Shown here one piece after another: positions 1 through 8,564 of a stretch of DNA of 64,000 nt. Position numbers and translations under genes: made by a program. The first letter of the stretch is position 1; every line of letters starts with the position of its first letter. The DNA is from Halorientalis litorea. GTDB taxonomy: Archaea > Halobacteriota > Halobacteria > Halobacteriales > Haloarculaceae. The notes beneath the pieces were generated by a model, which saw only the letters and a list, made by a program, of their open reading frames with translations, searched no databases and was not told where the DNA came from. The stretch is from NCBI RefSeq assembly GCF_023028225.1, contig NZ_CP095482.1, forward strand, positions 62,001 to 126,000, read 5' to 3'.

Positions 1-1715
1 ACGAGCGAGCCACGGACCAACTCCCCGAGGAAACTGAGGAGATTCGCCCCCACCCCCACGGCGTCGAACTCGGGACGCTCCTGAAGATGCTCGACGCCAC
101 CGATTCCTACTCCGTCTCGGGGTTCCTACAGGAGGAGTTCACCCGCGTCGGAGGCAAGACGGCCACGAAAGTCATCGACAACTTCCGTGACCGCCACTTC
201 GGCCGCGAGATGGCGTGGCGACCGCCCGAAGCGCACGAGGACGCCGACATTAAAGACAGCGTGAGTGCGGCAACGTCGAACAAGAGTAAGGCCGCAACTC
301 GTGACTTCTCGGACAGTATCAAGGCCCAAATTCACGGGGAGGATGGCGTATCACACGCCGAAATCGTCGCCATCGTAGACGAAGCCGCCGAGAACATCGA
401 GGACGAGTACGGCACGACGTTCGGCGACACCGTTCGGGAGAACGCCGTCGCCGCCGCGTGGGAGGCAGTCACCGCCGAGCGGACGGCCGACATCTACGCG
501 CTCGTGGACGAGGCGACGACCAAACGCAAGGACGACGCCCACGTGCAGGGGTTGGCTGAACGCATCGCGGACAAGTTCGGTGCCGAGGACAACCCCCGTG
601 ACAGGGTGACCCGCGACGCGCTCGCGGAGTTCGTCCGGCGCGCGGCCGACGCCGCGGCGGAGTACGACGACGCCACCTTCGGCGAGACGGCACGGGAGAA
701 CGTCGTCGAGACGCTGTGGGCGCGCATGCGGACCGTCCCCGACGACGTGCCGAAGGTGTCGGCCATCGCCGACGACCGGGATACGGCGAGTGAACTCCAC
801 GAGTCGATGCGGGAGACGGACATCATCGCCCCGCCGACGGACTGTCTCTCGCCCATCTCCGAGGAACTCGTCCTCGAAGGGCTGAAAAAGGAGTTCGACG
901 CCGACTTCTATTCGGCCACGACGCGGGACGCCTCTGTCCACGGCGGCGACCCGTTCATCGTCGAGACGGGCATCGCCTACGGGGGCGAGATAGAGGACGG
1001 CGGGAAATCCAACGTGATGCGCTTCGCCAACCGCGTCCCGCTGGTGTATCAGCGTGGAGCCTGTGCCATCACGGACGTGGTCAAGGACATCAACTGGCGC
1101 AACTACAAACTCGACCAGCCGGGTGGCCGTGGCATCCCCAACGGCCCCGCAGTCATCATGGTTCACGTCGCCTCTACGAACGTCCCGTTCACCAGCGAGT
1201 CCAAAGACGCGGTGGCGAACGTCCCCGAGATAGAGGACGAAGTCGAGCGCGCCATCCGGGAGTCAGCCCGCGACCTGAAGTCGTTCCTCAAGAAGCGTCG
1301 CTCGATGCAGAAACGTCAGCGCAAACAGGACAAACTCGCCGACATTCTCCCGGCGATGGCCGAGAAACTCGCGGAGGTGACGGGCGACGGCGAACTCGAC
1401 ATCGACGATTCGCTGGCCCGCATCATGAACAACGTCCTCGTCGAGCGGGCGTACGAGGACGGCACCGTGCGCCTCACGATAGAGAACAACGACAGCACGA
1501 ACGCCGACGTGGACGTGACGGACATCGTGACCGAGGACCCCGGCGACGTGGCCGACGCCACCGTCGTCGAGATGGACGGCGAGTGGTTCGTGAAGTGGTC
1601 GCCGACGATACCGTCCGGTGAGTCGGCCACCTTGGAGTACGAGGTGAACGGTGACGCGTCCTTCGACGTGCAGGTCGAGGGCATCGAAGACGAGAAACTG
1701 ACGGTGAACACATGA
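1..1715 (+). CDS. top6B: DNA topoisomerase VI subunit B (5'-truncated by window edge)
   Basis: ATPase subunit of the type IIB topoisomerase that relaxes and decatenates DNA with Top6A. The open frame enters from the left edge (first full codon at 3), giving about 570 visible residues. The GHKL ATPase domain must lie upstream. Visible parts are the H2TH region (begins near [14 protein letters not shown]), a haloarchaeal-looking acidic insert of about 170 residues, the transducer domain ([50 protein letters not shown], which should include the switch lysine) and a C-terminal beta-rich extension of about 100 residues resembling the Ig-like domain. It overlaps top6A by four bases (ATGA), so translation is probably coupled. 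Identity is certain from the transducer motifs. Confidence 0.96.
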   Translation, partial: ERATDQLPEETEEIRPHPHGVELGTLLKMLDATDSYSVSGFLQEEFTRVGGKTATKVIDNFRDRHFGREMAWRPPEAHEDADIKDSVSAATSNKSKAATRDFSDSIKAQIHGEDGVSHAEIVAIVDEAAENIEDEYGTTFGDTVRENAVAAAWEAVTAERTADIYALVDEATTKRKDDAHVQGLAERIADKFGAEDNPRDRVTRDALAEFVRRAADAAAEYDDATFGETARENVVETLWARMRTVPDDVPKVSAIADDRDTASELHESMRETDIIAPPTDCLSPISEELVLEGLKKEFDADFYSATTRDASVHGGDPFIVETGIAYGGEIEDGGKSNVMRFANRVPLVYQRGACAITDVVKDINWRNYKLDQPGGRGIPNGPAVIMVHVASTNVPFTSESKDAVANVPEIEDEVERAIRESARDLKSFLKKRRSMQKRQRKQDKLADILPAMAEKLAEVTGDGELDIDDSLARIMNNVLVERAYEDGTVRLTIENNDSTNADVDVTDIVTEDPGDVADATVVEMDGEWFVKWSPTIPSGESATLEYEVNGDASFDVQVEGIEDEKLTVNT

Positions 1716-2818
1716 GTACCGACAGCGACACCACGGCGGCCGAGGGCGACGCGCGGGAGCGACTCGTCGACCTCGCGGCACAGTTCTACGACCAGTTCGC
1801 ACAGGGCGACGTGCCCACGATGTCGATTCCGACGCGGACCAAGGCCAACATCGAGTACGACGAGGACAAGGACGTGTGGGTGTACGGCGACCGGCAGAGC
1901 ACCCGGACGGCCAAAACCGTCAGCGGCGCGCAGAAACTGCTGAAGGCCATCTACGTCATCGACTTCCTCGCCCAACAACTCGAAGAAGACCGCTCGTCGA
2001 CGCTGCGTGAACTCTACTATCTCAGCGAGTCGTGGGACCTCACCGAGGCACAGTTCAACAGCCAAGACGAGTCGAACCAACTGGTCGAGGACCTCGAAAT
2101 CGTCTCGGACGTTCGCCGCGAGGAGTTCCACATGCGCCCCGAGGAGTCGGGCGCGACGGTGATGGGGCCGCTGTTCATCCGCGAGCAGACCCGGCGTGGC
2201 GAGCGTGAAATCCACTGTCAGAAAGACGTCGGCGAGGGCGGCTACCAGATTCCGAACGACCCCGACACCATCGAGTTCCTCGACAACGACGCGGACTTCG
2301 TGCTGTGTGTCGAGACGGGTGGGATGCGTGACCGCCTCGTGGAGAACGGGTTCGACGAGGAGTACAACGCGCTCATCGTCCACCTCAAGGGACAGCCGGC
2401 ACGGGCGACTCGGCGACTGACGAAACGCCTGCACGACGAACTCGGCCTCCCGGTCACGGTCTTTACCGACGGCGACCCGTGGTCCTACCGCATCTACGGG
2501 TCGGTGGCCTACGGGTCTATCAAGTCCGCCCACCTCTCGGAGTACCTCGCCACCCCCGACGCCCAGTACATCGGCATCCAACCCGCCGACATCGTTGAGT
2601 ACGACCTCCCGACCGACCCGCTCAGCGACTCCGACATCAACGCCCTCGAATCCGAACTGGAGGACCCCCGCTTCCAGACGGACTACTGGCGCGAACAGAT
2701 AGAACTCCAACTGGACATCGGGAAGAAGGCCGAACAGCAGTCGCTCGCCTCCCGCGGTCTGGACTTCGTGACGGATACCTACCTCCCGGAACGACTGACT
2801 GCGATGGGGGTCCTGTAG
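1712..2818 (+). CDS. top6A: DNA topoisomerase VI subunit A
   Basis: DNA-cleaving subunit of topoisomerase VI, homologous to Spo11; 368 aa, the normal family length. The winged-helix (5Y-CAP) domain carries the catalytic tyrosine in [12 protein letters not shown] (Tyr102/Tyr103). The Toprim domain follows with its acidic residues in CVETGGM and [19 protein letters not shown]. It starts inside the stop of top6B (ATGA overlap), the usual haloarchaeal order. The end abuts a convergent gene with no intergenic space. It acts in the cytoplasm as an A2B2 tetramer, introducing ATP-dependent double-strand passage. Confidence 0.97.
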   Translation: MSTDSDTTAAEGDARERLVDLAAQFYDQFAQGDVPTMSIPTRTKANIEYDEDKDVWVYGDRQSTRTAKTVSGAQKLLKAIYVIDFLAQQLEEDRSSTLRELYYLSESWDLTEAQFNSQDESNQLVEDLEIVSDVRREEFHMRPEESGATVMGPLFIREQTRRGEREIHCQKDVGEGGYQIPNDPDTIEFLDNDADFVLCVETGGMRDRLVENGFDEEYNALIVHLKGQPARATRRLTKRLHDELGLPVTVFTDGDPWSYRIYGSVAYGSIKSAHLSEYLATPDAQYIGIQPADIVEYDLPTDPLSDSDINALESELEDPRFQTDYWREQIELQLDIGKKAEQQSLASRGLDFVTDTYLPERLTAMGVL

Positions 2819-3571
2819 TCACGTCGAGTCGTCCAGCGCGACCGGGACGCCACGTCCCGCTACGTCGGCGGCGAACGCGTCGGCATCCGCCTCTATTTCC
2901 TCGAAGGTATCGTAGTGGACCGGGACGACGAGGTCCGGGGTCAGCAGTTCCGCGAGGTCGGCGGCACCCTCGCGGTCCATGGTGTAGGTGCCGCCGATGG
3001 GCGGGAGGAGTACGTCGACGTTCAGCTCCCCGAACCCGTCGAGGACGTCCGTGTCGCCCGGGAAGTACACGCGGGTCCCCTCGATGTCGAGGAGGAAGCC
3101 ACAGCCGAACCCTTCCGGGTGTATCGGCGTCCCGTCCGGCCGGGTGTGCGGGCCGTCGGCGTGGTTGTACGCCTCGATGGGGTGGACGATGACGCCGTCG
3201 ACGACCACGTTCGCCTCCGTGTTCACCCGCCGGGTGTCGAACGGCAGGTCGTGGACGGGCGTCACGTCGCGGTCGGTTTCGCTGTGGTGGACCGCGTCGT
3301 ACACCAGCACCGTCGCGTCCTCGCTCGCGACCCGACGGATACCCTCCGGGTCGTAGTGATGGGCGTGGGAGACACAGACCAAATCGCCGTCGGACCACTG
3401 GCCCGACGAGGCCCCACTCGCTTCGCTCGTAGGACCCTCGTCCCGTGCGTCGTCGTCCAAGACACCGTAGCGACCGGGGTCGACGTAGACGACGGTGCCG
3501 TCGGAGGACTGGAGTCGGACCGTCGCGTACCCCAACCACTCCACCTGCAATCCATCGTAGTGAACTGTCAT
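2819..3571 (-). CDS. Metallo-beta-lactamase-fold metal-dependent hydrolase
   Basis: 250 aa. An N-terminal beta-sandwich (VEWLGYATVRLQSSDGTVVYVDP) is followed by a metal motif variant HAHHYDPEG (HxHxxD with Tyr-Asp), then FPGDTDVLDGF and a C-terminal VPVHYDTF. This pattern matches the UPF0173/L-ascorbate-lactonase-like branch of the MBL superfamily. Substrate is unknown. A second, clearer UPF0173 relative lies at 53038-53760 and shares the HYDTF ending. A 20-residue loop of Ser/Gly/Asp between the second strand and the HxH motif is unusual. The gene is convergent with top6A, stop to stop. Confidence 0.8.
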   Translation of the reverse strand: MTVHYDGLQVEWLGYATVRLQSSDGTVVYVDPGRYGVLDDDARDEGPTSEASGASSGQWSDGDLVCVSHAHHYDPEGIRRVASEDATVLVYDAVHHSETDRDVTPVHDLPFDTRRVNTEANVVVDGVIVHPIEAYNHADGPHTRPDGTPIHPEGFGCGFLLDIEGTRVYFPGDTDVLDGFGELNVDVLLPPIGGTYTMDREGAADLAELLTPDLVVPVHYDTFEEIEADADAFAADVAGRGVPVALDDST

Positions 3572-3609
3572 GGACGCGCGTAGCGTCGCCGAGTGAAAGT
3601 CCCTATCGG

Positions 3610-5274
3610 TCAGTCGCTGCCGGTCGCTGCGTGGTCGGCCAGTCGTTCGACGCGTGCGAGCGAGTCGGCGTCCTCGAGGTCTTTGTCCGCACGGACGCCG
3701 AGGAACCGGGGGAAGCGGAGCGCGAACCCCGAGGAGTACGTCGGGGAGGTCTGAATCTCCTCGTACCCCACCTCGAAGACGACGGCGGGGGCGACGTCGA
3801 CCGTCTGCCCGTCCTCGCTTCGGACGTGTGGTTCGAGGAGGTCGGTCAGGTCGGCCAACTCCTCGTCGGTGATGCCCGTCGCGACGTTCCCGATGGTCTC
3901 GAACCCGTCGGGTGTTCGGACCGACAGCTCGAACGTGCCGAGGAACTCGGCACGCCGCCCCTCACCCCACTCCGCACCCGTGGCCACGAGGTCGAGGGTC
4001 TCCACGTCGGGTTTGCGCTTGAGCCAGTGTTTGCCCCGTCGTCCCGGCGAGTACGTCGACTCCGGGTCTTTGAGCATGATACCTTCGTGTCCGGCGTCGA
4101 GTGCCGCGGTCTCCACCGCGGCCACCTCGTCGGGGTCGTCGGTGACGGCCACCTCGGCGACGCCCGCCGACAGCAGCGAGCCGAGTCGGTCGTGGCGGTC
4201 GGTCAGTGGCGTGTCCAGCAGGTCCTCGCCGTCGGCGTGGAGACAGTCGAACGCCCGCAACTCGACTTCGACCTCTTCCCGGGCCTTCGCCACGTCGTGT
4301 TTCCGCCGGAACCGACGCAGGACCGCCTGAAACGGCAACGGGTCGCCGTCGTCGTCCACGGCGACCACCTCGCCGTCGAGAATGGCCGGAGCGCCGAGGT
4401 TCGTCTCGACGAAGGAGACGATTTCCGGGAGCGGGTCGGTCACGTCCTCCATGTTCCGGGAGTACAGCGAGACGGAGTCGCCGTCGTAGTGGACCTGTAC
4501 CCGCGCGCCGTCGTACTTCCACTCGACGGCGGCCCGGCCCCAGTCCCCGAGTGCCTCGCTCACGGTTCCCGCTTGTGCGAGCATCGCCTGAACCGGACGA
4601 CCGATTTCGAGGTGGATGTCGTCGAGTCCGTCTTCGCCCTCGTCTCGGGCGACTGTCGCGACGAGGCCGTAGTCGTTCGAGACGTGGAGGGCGCGTTCGA
4701 CCGCCTCAATCGGCACGTCGAACGCCGCCGCGATGGCGTCCCTGACGGTGCCCTCGCCCACGCCGATGCGCATCTCCGAGAGAACGATGCGGGCCAGATA
4801 GCGCGCTTCGTCCGGGTCGGTCCGGTTGAACAGGCCGAACAGCACGTCGAGTTTGCGGTCCTGACTGCCACTGCCGTCGAGGGTAGCCAGCGTGTCGAGT
4901 TCGGCCGCCACCTCGCCGACGGTGAGGGCTTCGCGGCCGCCGCCGCCGAACGACCCGAGTCCGCGCTGTCCGCCGAACTCGTAGTCGGCCGCGACTTCGC
5001 CTACGTCACCGACGGTCGCGACTCGGGACTCGACATCGGCGGCGGAGACGTTCTGCCCGGCGGCGCGGGCGATGGCCTCGTAACACAGTGCCGGTCCGAT
5101 GTCGAGCGTCGTCGACTCGTGTGCCGGGAACACCCGGCCCTGCACGAAGCGGGTGACCGTCGGCAGGTCTTCGCCCGCCGCCTCGAAGAGGTCTCTCACC
5201 GACTCGACGATGGCGAGGTCCGCGGACTCCGCCTCGATGGCGGCGGCGTCCTCGGCGAAGGCGGCGAACTCCAT
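3610..5274 (-). CDS. lig: ATP-dependent DNA ligase
   Basis: Seals nicks in replication and repair; 554 aa, typical of archaeal/eukaryotic ligase-I-type enzymes. An N-terminal DNA-binding domain (about 1-230) is followed by the adenylation domain with motif I EWKYDGARVQ (catalytic Lys253, KxDG). Downstream are LDGEVVAVDD, EGIMLKDPESTYSPGRRGKHWLKRKP (motifs IV and V) and the C-terminal OB-fold with FEVGYEEIQTSPTYSSGFALRFPRF. The start at 5274 follows an upstream A/T-rich stretch and gives the expected MEFAAFAE N-terminus. An unrelated 58-aa membrane-protein gene lies just upstream on the same strand. Confidence 0.97.
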   Translation of the reverse strand: MEFAAFAEDAAAIEAESADLAIVESVRDLFEAAGEDLPTVTRFVQGRVFPAHESTTLDIGPALCYEAIARAAGQNVSAADVESRVATVGDVGEVAADYEFGGQRGLGSFGGGGREALTVGEVAAELDTLATLDGSGSQDRKLDVLFGLFNRTDPDEARYLARIVLSEMRIGVGEGTVRDAIAAAFDVPIEAVERALHVSNDYGLVATVARDEGEDGLDDIHLEIGRPVQAMLAQAGTVSEALGDWGRAAVEWKYDGARVQVHYDGDSVSLYSRNMEDVTDPLPEIVSFVETNLGAPAILDGEVVAVDDDGDPLPFQAVLRRFRRKHDVAKAREEVEVELRAFDCLHADGEDLLDTPLTDRHDRLGSLLSAGVAEVAVTDDPDEVAAVETAALDAGHEGIMLKDPESTYSPGRRGKHWLKRKPDVETLDLVATGAEWGEGRRAEFLGTFELSVRTPDGFETIGNVATGITDEELADLTDLLEPHVRSEDGQTVDVAPAVVFEVGYEEIQTSPTYSSGFALRFPRFLGVRADKDLEDADSLARVERLADHAATGSD

Positions 5275-5339
5275 CGGCGGCGGCTACTCTCTCGGGTGGA
5301 ATAAATCGCCCGAAGAACGAGTCCGTCGCTACTGTGCGG

Positions 5340-5516
5340 TTAGCGGCTGTCCGCCGTCGCCTCGTAGGCGTCTCCGAAACGCTCGACTGCCCGGTGGATG
5401 GGGAGCGTGATTCCGGCACGCCGGGCCACGAGTGCCACGGGCAACAGCATGATGGCGAGCATGAGGCTCAACTGGTACAGTGCGAACACCGCGCCGCGGT
5501 ACAGGCGAGTTGCCAT
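5340..5516 (-). CDS. Small single-pass membrane protein (58 aa)
   Basis: A short reading frame beginning MATRLYRGAVFALYQ with one strong hydrophobic helix (roughly residues 10-32, QLSLMLAIMLLPVALVARR) followed by a basic/acidic tail ending EATADSR. A TATA-like tttaaat on the minus strand about 30 bases upstream fits a leaderless transcript. It lies 65 bases upstream of the ligase gene and could be cotranscribed with it. Function unknown; I recognise no domain. Support comes from the hydrophobic segment, promoter spacing and haloarchaeal codon use. Confidence 0.6.
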   Translation of the reverse strand: MATRLYRGAVFALYQLSLMLAIMLLPVALVARRAGITLPIHRAVERFGDAYEATADSR

Positions 5517-5553
5517 TGTCTTCGGCTAACCACGGACGACACCAGTATTTAAA

Positions 5554-5573
5554 ATTTCTCATAGCTAAGAAAT
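5554..5573. promoter_or_regulatory. Inverted repeat in an A/T-rich intergenic patch
   Basis: Perfect 6-bp arms atttct (5554-5559) and agaaat (5568-5573) with an 8-base centre, lying on the promoter side of the 58-aa membrane-protein gene. The rest of 5517-5799 is non-coding, with an A/T-rich first part and no convincing ORF. It could be an operator or chance in A/T-rich DNA. Confidence 0.3.
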
Positions 5574-5670
5574 CATAATGTTCTTTTTATCGGTTAAGGG
5601 GTGCCGCTGTCTGGTGGTTTCGTTCGAGGTTGGGCTATGACAGTTCTCGGAGGGTATCGGGCGCGCCGAT

Positions 5671-5688
5671 GGTAATCGGTGGGTAATC
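5671..5688. promoter_or_regulatory. Tandem ggtaatc half-sites, 11 bp apart
   Basis: Two copies of ggtaatc (5671-5677 and 5682-5688) are spaced exactly one helical turn apart upstream of the UPF0212 gene. The same half-site forms the palindrome in front of the helix-turn-helix/CBS gene at 6206, so both may be bound by that regulator. This is inference from sequence similarity only. Confidence 0.4.
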
Positions 5689-5799
5689 AACGCCCGTGGG
5701 AGCCATAAGTTATGACCAACATCGGCGTGACGTGCGCACGGGGCGACGGCGGCGACGGAAATCACAAGACACGATAGGCTGGGGGCTGGAAGGGGTAGT

Positions 5800-6168
5800 A
5801 TGAACTATCTCGTGGCGATGGAGGCGGCGTGGTTGGTTCGGGACGTAGACGACATCGACGACGCCATCGGCGTGGCCGTCAGCGAGGCGGGGAAGCGGCT
5901 CAACGACCAGGACCTCGACTACGTCGAGGTGGAAGTCGGAGCGACCGGCTGTCCCGCCTGTGGGGAGCCGTTCGACTCCGCGTTCGTCGCCGCCGACACC
6001 GCGCTGGTCGGCCTCGTCTTGGAGATGAAAGTCTTCAACGCCGAGAGTACCGAACACGCCCAGCGCATCGCCAAGAGTGAAGTCGGCGGCGCGCTCCGCG
6101 ATGTCCCGTTGAAAGTCGTCGAAACCGTCGAGTTCGCCGAGGAAGACGAACCGAACGCCGACGCCTGA
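5800..6168 (+). CDS. UPF0212 (DUF555) family protein
   Basis: 122 aa, beginning MNYLVAMEAAWLVRDVDDIDDA. It carries a single CPACGEPF zinc-ribbon-like half motif near residue 50 and the typical ending KVVETVEFAEE. This matches the archaeal UPF0212/DUF555 family, for which I know no established function. Length is normal for the family. It is followed 37 bases later by a helix-turn-helix/CBS regulator on the same strand, and tandem ggtaatc sites lie about 110 bases upstream. Confidence 0.85.
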   Translation: MNYLVAMEAAWLVRDVDDIDDAIGVAVSEAGKRLNDQDLDYVEVEVGATGCPACGEPFDSAFVAADTALVGLVLEMKVFNAESTEHAQRIAKSEVGGALRDVPLKVVETVEFAEEDEPNADA

Positions 6169-6182
6169 CCGAAGCTTTTTGT

Positions 6183-6197
6183 ATTACCTCTGGTAAT
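6183..6197. promoter_or_regulatory. Palindromic operator candidate attacc-N3-ggtaat
   Basis: Perfect inverted repeat attacc (6183-6188), tct, ggtaat (6192-6197), centred about 16 bases before the ATG of the HTH/CBS gene and overlapping where the TATA/initiator region should sit. The position suggests autoregulation by the downstream XRE-type protein. Confidence 0.55.
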
Positions 6198-6205
6198 CCG
6201 GCAGT

Positions 6206-6748
6206 ATGGAACTGCCGACGCCCGCCGATTTACGTGAGCGGCGGACGGAACTCGAACTGACCCAGAGCGAACTCGCCGACCGGGCGGACGTGTCACAACC
6301 CCTCATCGCTCGCATCGAGGGCGAAGACGTGGACCCGCGGCTCTCGACGCTCCGGCGCATCGTCAACGCCCTCGAAGAGGCCGAGAGCGGAATTCTCCGC
6401 GCGTCTGATTTGATGCACAGTCCGGTCTACAGCGTCGAACCCGACGACAGCGTCAACACAGCCATCGAAATCATGGACCAAGAGGGGTACTCACAGTTGC
6501 CCGTCGTCCGGGACAACTACCCCGTCGGCATCGTCGGCCACAGCGACATCCGCCACGCCGACGACGACGACCCGGGTGACCTCCCCATCGCCGACGTGAT
6601 GCGTGAGTCTATCACGACCGTGACTGCCGACGCCACTGTGGACGAGGTGGACACCCACCTCGACCACCACGAGGCGGTCATCGTCATCGAGAACGGCGAC
6701 ATGGCGGGTATCATCACCGACGCGGACGTGGCGGCGAACCTCTCGTAA
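6206..6748 (+). CDS. XRE-type helix-turn-helix protein with two CBS domains
   Basis: 180 aa. An N-terminal XRE/Cro-type HTH (about 5-60: LRERRTELELTQSELADRADVSQPLIARIEGEDVDPRLSTLRRIV) is joined to a CBS pair (about 66-180: LMHSPVYSVEPDDSVNTAIEIMDQEGYSQLPVV and VMRESITTVTADATVDEVDTHLDHHEAVIVIE). CBS pairs usually sense adenine nucleotides or SAM, so this is probably a ligand-responsive DNA-binding regulator. A palindrome directly in front of the ATG suggests it controls itself. The target and ligand are unknown. A 59-aa membrane protein starts 4 bases after the stop. Confidence 0.88.
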   Translation: MELPTPADLRERRTELELTQSELADRADVSQPLIARIEGEDVDPRLSTLRRIVNALEEAESGILRASDLMHSPVYSVEPDDSVNTAIEIMDQEGYSQLPVVRDNYPVGIVGHSDIRHADDDDPGDLPIADVMRESITTVTADATVDEVDTHLDHHEAVIVIENGDMAGIITDADVAANLS

Positions 6749-6752
6749 GCAA

Positions 6753-6932
6753 ATGCGGAACCCGCTTACCTTCTACGGCGGTATCGGCTGGATACTCGTC
6801 GGCCTGACCCTCCTCGGCGGTGTGCTGGCGGTCGATTCGGTAGCGTCACGCGTGATTCTGGCTGCTCTCGGTCTCGGCTGTGGGATGTTCGGCCTGCAGT
6901 TCTTCCGAGATGACGACGAGAACTCGGGCTGA
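6753..6932 (+). CDS. Small two-helix membrane protein (59 aa)
   Basis: Begins MRNPLTFYGGIGWILVG and has two hydrophobic helices (about 6-27 and 32-50) separated by VDSVASR, with an acidic C-terminus FFRDDDENSG. It starts 4 bases after the HTH/CBS stop, so it is almost certainly in the same transcript. Convergent with purM, whose stop lies 4 bases beyond. Function unknown; it could be a membrane partner of the regulator. Confidence 0.65.
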   Translation: MRNPLTFYGGIGWILVGLTLLGGVLAVDSVASRVILAALGLGCGMFGLQFFRDDDENSG

Positions 6933-6936
6933 CGGC

Positions 6937-7923
6937 TCAGGCCAGTTCTAACCCACGAACCGCGACGCATTCCTCACCCCCCCGGACTTCGCCGATGAGA
7001 CGGCCGTCAGTCGCCGCGGCGACTGCCTCGGCGTCGTCCGGTGCCAGTGCCGCCACGAACCCGGTCCCCATGTTGAACGTCCGGTGCATCTCCTCGTCGG
7101 CGACGTTCCCCTCCGCCTGCACGAACTCGAACACTGGCTGGGCGTCGAACGGGTCGGTGATGTCGTAGTGGAACGCGCCCATCCGCGAGAGGTTCGTCCA
7201 CCCGCCACCGGTGACGTGGGCCGCGGCGTGTGTGTCGTGTTCTCTGAGCGTGTCGAGCAAGTCCGTGTAGATGCGCGTCGGTTCGAGGAGTTCCTCGGCG
7301 ATGGTCCGCTCGGAGTTCGGCGGGAACGGGTCGTCGTACTCGTGGTTCCGCGTCACCGCCTCGCGGGCGAGTGTCAGGCCGTTCGAGTGGATGCCACTGG
7401 ACGGAAAGCCCACGAGCGCGTCGCCGGGGTCGGCCTCACCGGGGAACAGCGCGCCCTTCTCCGCGAGACCGGCGCAGGTTCCCGCGATGTCCAACCCCTT
7501 GATGACGTCGGGCATGACCGCCGTCTCGCCGCCGACCAGTGCCACGTCCGCCCGCTCTGCACCCGCGGCCAGTCCGTCGCCAATTTCCTCGCTCGTCCGT
7601 TCGTCGGGTTTCTCGACGGCGAGGTAGTCGACGAAGGCGACCGGTCGGACCCCTGCTGCCACGAGGTCGTTGACGTTCATCGCGATGCAGTCGATACCGA
7701 TGGTCGAGTAGTCGTCGGCGGCTTCGGCCACGAGGAGTTTCGTCCCGACGCCGTCGGCGGCCAGCGCGAGGTAGCGGTCGCCGATGTCGAGCAGGCCCGC
7801 GAAGTCACCCTCGAAACCCTCCGTCGCACCGATGAGTGCCGCCGTCGCCGCCTCGCTGGCGTCGATGTCCACGCCGCTCTCGGCGTAGGTCAGCCCCTCC
7901 TCGTCGTCGGTGTCCTCGGTCAT
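6937..7923 (-). CDS. purM: Phosphoribosylformylglycinamidine cyclo-ligase (AIR synthetase)
   Basis: Converts FGAM plus ATP to AIR, the fifth step of purine synthesis. 328 aa from the chosen start MTEDTDDEEGLTYAESGVDIDA; the in-frame extension upstream adds nine non-conserved residues and is rejected. Signature segments are YAESGVDI, ALAADGVGTKLLVA, DCIAMNVNDLVAAGVRPVAF, VGGETAVMPDV, GFPSSGIHSNGLTLAR and VTGGGWTNLSRM, all classic PurM. Length and motifs are complete, so the enzyme should be active. Confidence 0.96.
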   Translation of the reverse strand: MTEDTDDEEGLTYAESGVDIDASEAATAALIGATEGFEGDFAGLLDIGDRYLALAADGVGTKLLVAEAADDYSTIGIDCIAMNVNDLVAAGVRPVAFVDYLAVEKPDERTSEEIGDGLAAGAERADVALVGGETAVMPDVIKGLDIAGTCAGLAEKGALFPGEADPGDALVGFPSSGIHSNGLTLAREAVTRNHEYDDPFPPNSERTIAEELLEPTRIYTDLLDTLREHDTHAAAHVTGGGWTNLSRMGAFHYDITDPFDAQPVFEFVQAEGNVADEEMHRTFNMGTGFVAALAPDDAEAVAAATDGRLIGEVRGGEECVAVRGLELA

Positions 7924-7964
7924 GTCCGAGTGGGGGCGTGGCGGGCGCAAAAGCGCGTCGGTCC

Positions 7965-8564
7965 TCAGAGGAAAACCTGCCAGAGGATGTACACCGACAG
8001 CCCCGCGGAAGGGGCGAAGATGGCGAGAAAGACTGGCTTACTCCACGACAGAACCGTCTTGCCGTCCAGCGGACCGAACGGAATCATATTGAAGCCGGCG
8101 AGGAAGACGTTGATACCGACGCCGAACAGACCGACGGTTCCGACGAAGCCGCTGGCGAGGAACGCGAGCGGTGCGAACACCACGGCGAGGGCGATGTTCG
8201 TCACCGGACCGGCCAGCGCGATGAGGCCGTTTTGTCGCTCCGTCGAGTACCCGGCGTGATACACCGCGCCCGGTGCGGCGAAGAAGAAACCGGCGAGCGC
8301 GGCGGCCACGGCGACGAACAACATCCCGTAGTCCGCCCGGAACTCGGCGCGCTTGCCGAAGCGGATGGCGACGACCTTGTGTGCGAGTTCGTGCAGCAGG
8401 AAGCCGACGCCGACGGTGAGCAGCGAGAGCGTGACCCACCGAACCGCCACCGCGGAGAGGAACACGCTCGGGCCGCCGCCGATGAGCAATGCGAAGGCGG
8501 CACTGAGTGCGACCCACGCCGCGGCCAAATCGAGCAGTTCCCGCCCGCTGAACGTGACGTTCAC
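7965..8564 (-). CDS. Site-2-type membrane metalloprotease (peptidase M50-like)
   Basis: 199 aa from a GTG start (VNVTFSGREL). It is strongly hydrophobic with about five or six helices. The zinc motif HELAH (His58, Glu59, His62) sits in an early transmembrane helix, and the second conserved motif NMIPFGPLDG supplies the third metal ligand (Asp), as in the S2P/M50 family. The GTG overlaps the TGA of the upstream TraB-family gene (GTGA), which fixes this start and implies coupled translation. It probably cleaves membrane-anchored substrates; the target is unknown. Confidence 0.88.
   Translation of the reverse strand: MNVTFSGRELLDLAAAWVALSAAFALLIGGGPSVFLSAVAVRWVTLSLLTVGVGFLLHELAHKVVAIRFGKRAEFRADYGMLFVAVAAALAGFFFAAPGAVYHAGYSTERQNGLIALAGPVTNIALAVVFAPLAFLASGFVGTVGLFGVGINVFLAGFNMIPFGPLDGKTVLSWSKPVFLAIFAPSAGLSVYILWQVFL

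Noticed and set aside
3445-5304. A 619-codon plus-strand open frame across the ligase region
   Set aside because: It is antisense to a fully conserved DNA ligase and its translation is a His/Arg/Val-rich sequence with no domain, typical of shadow frames in G+C-rich haloarchaeal DNA.
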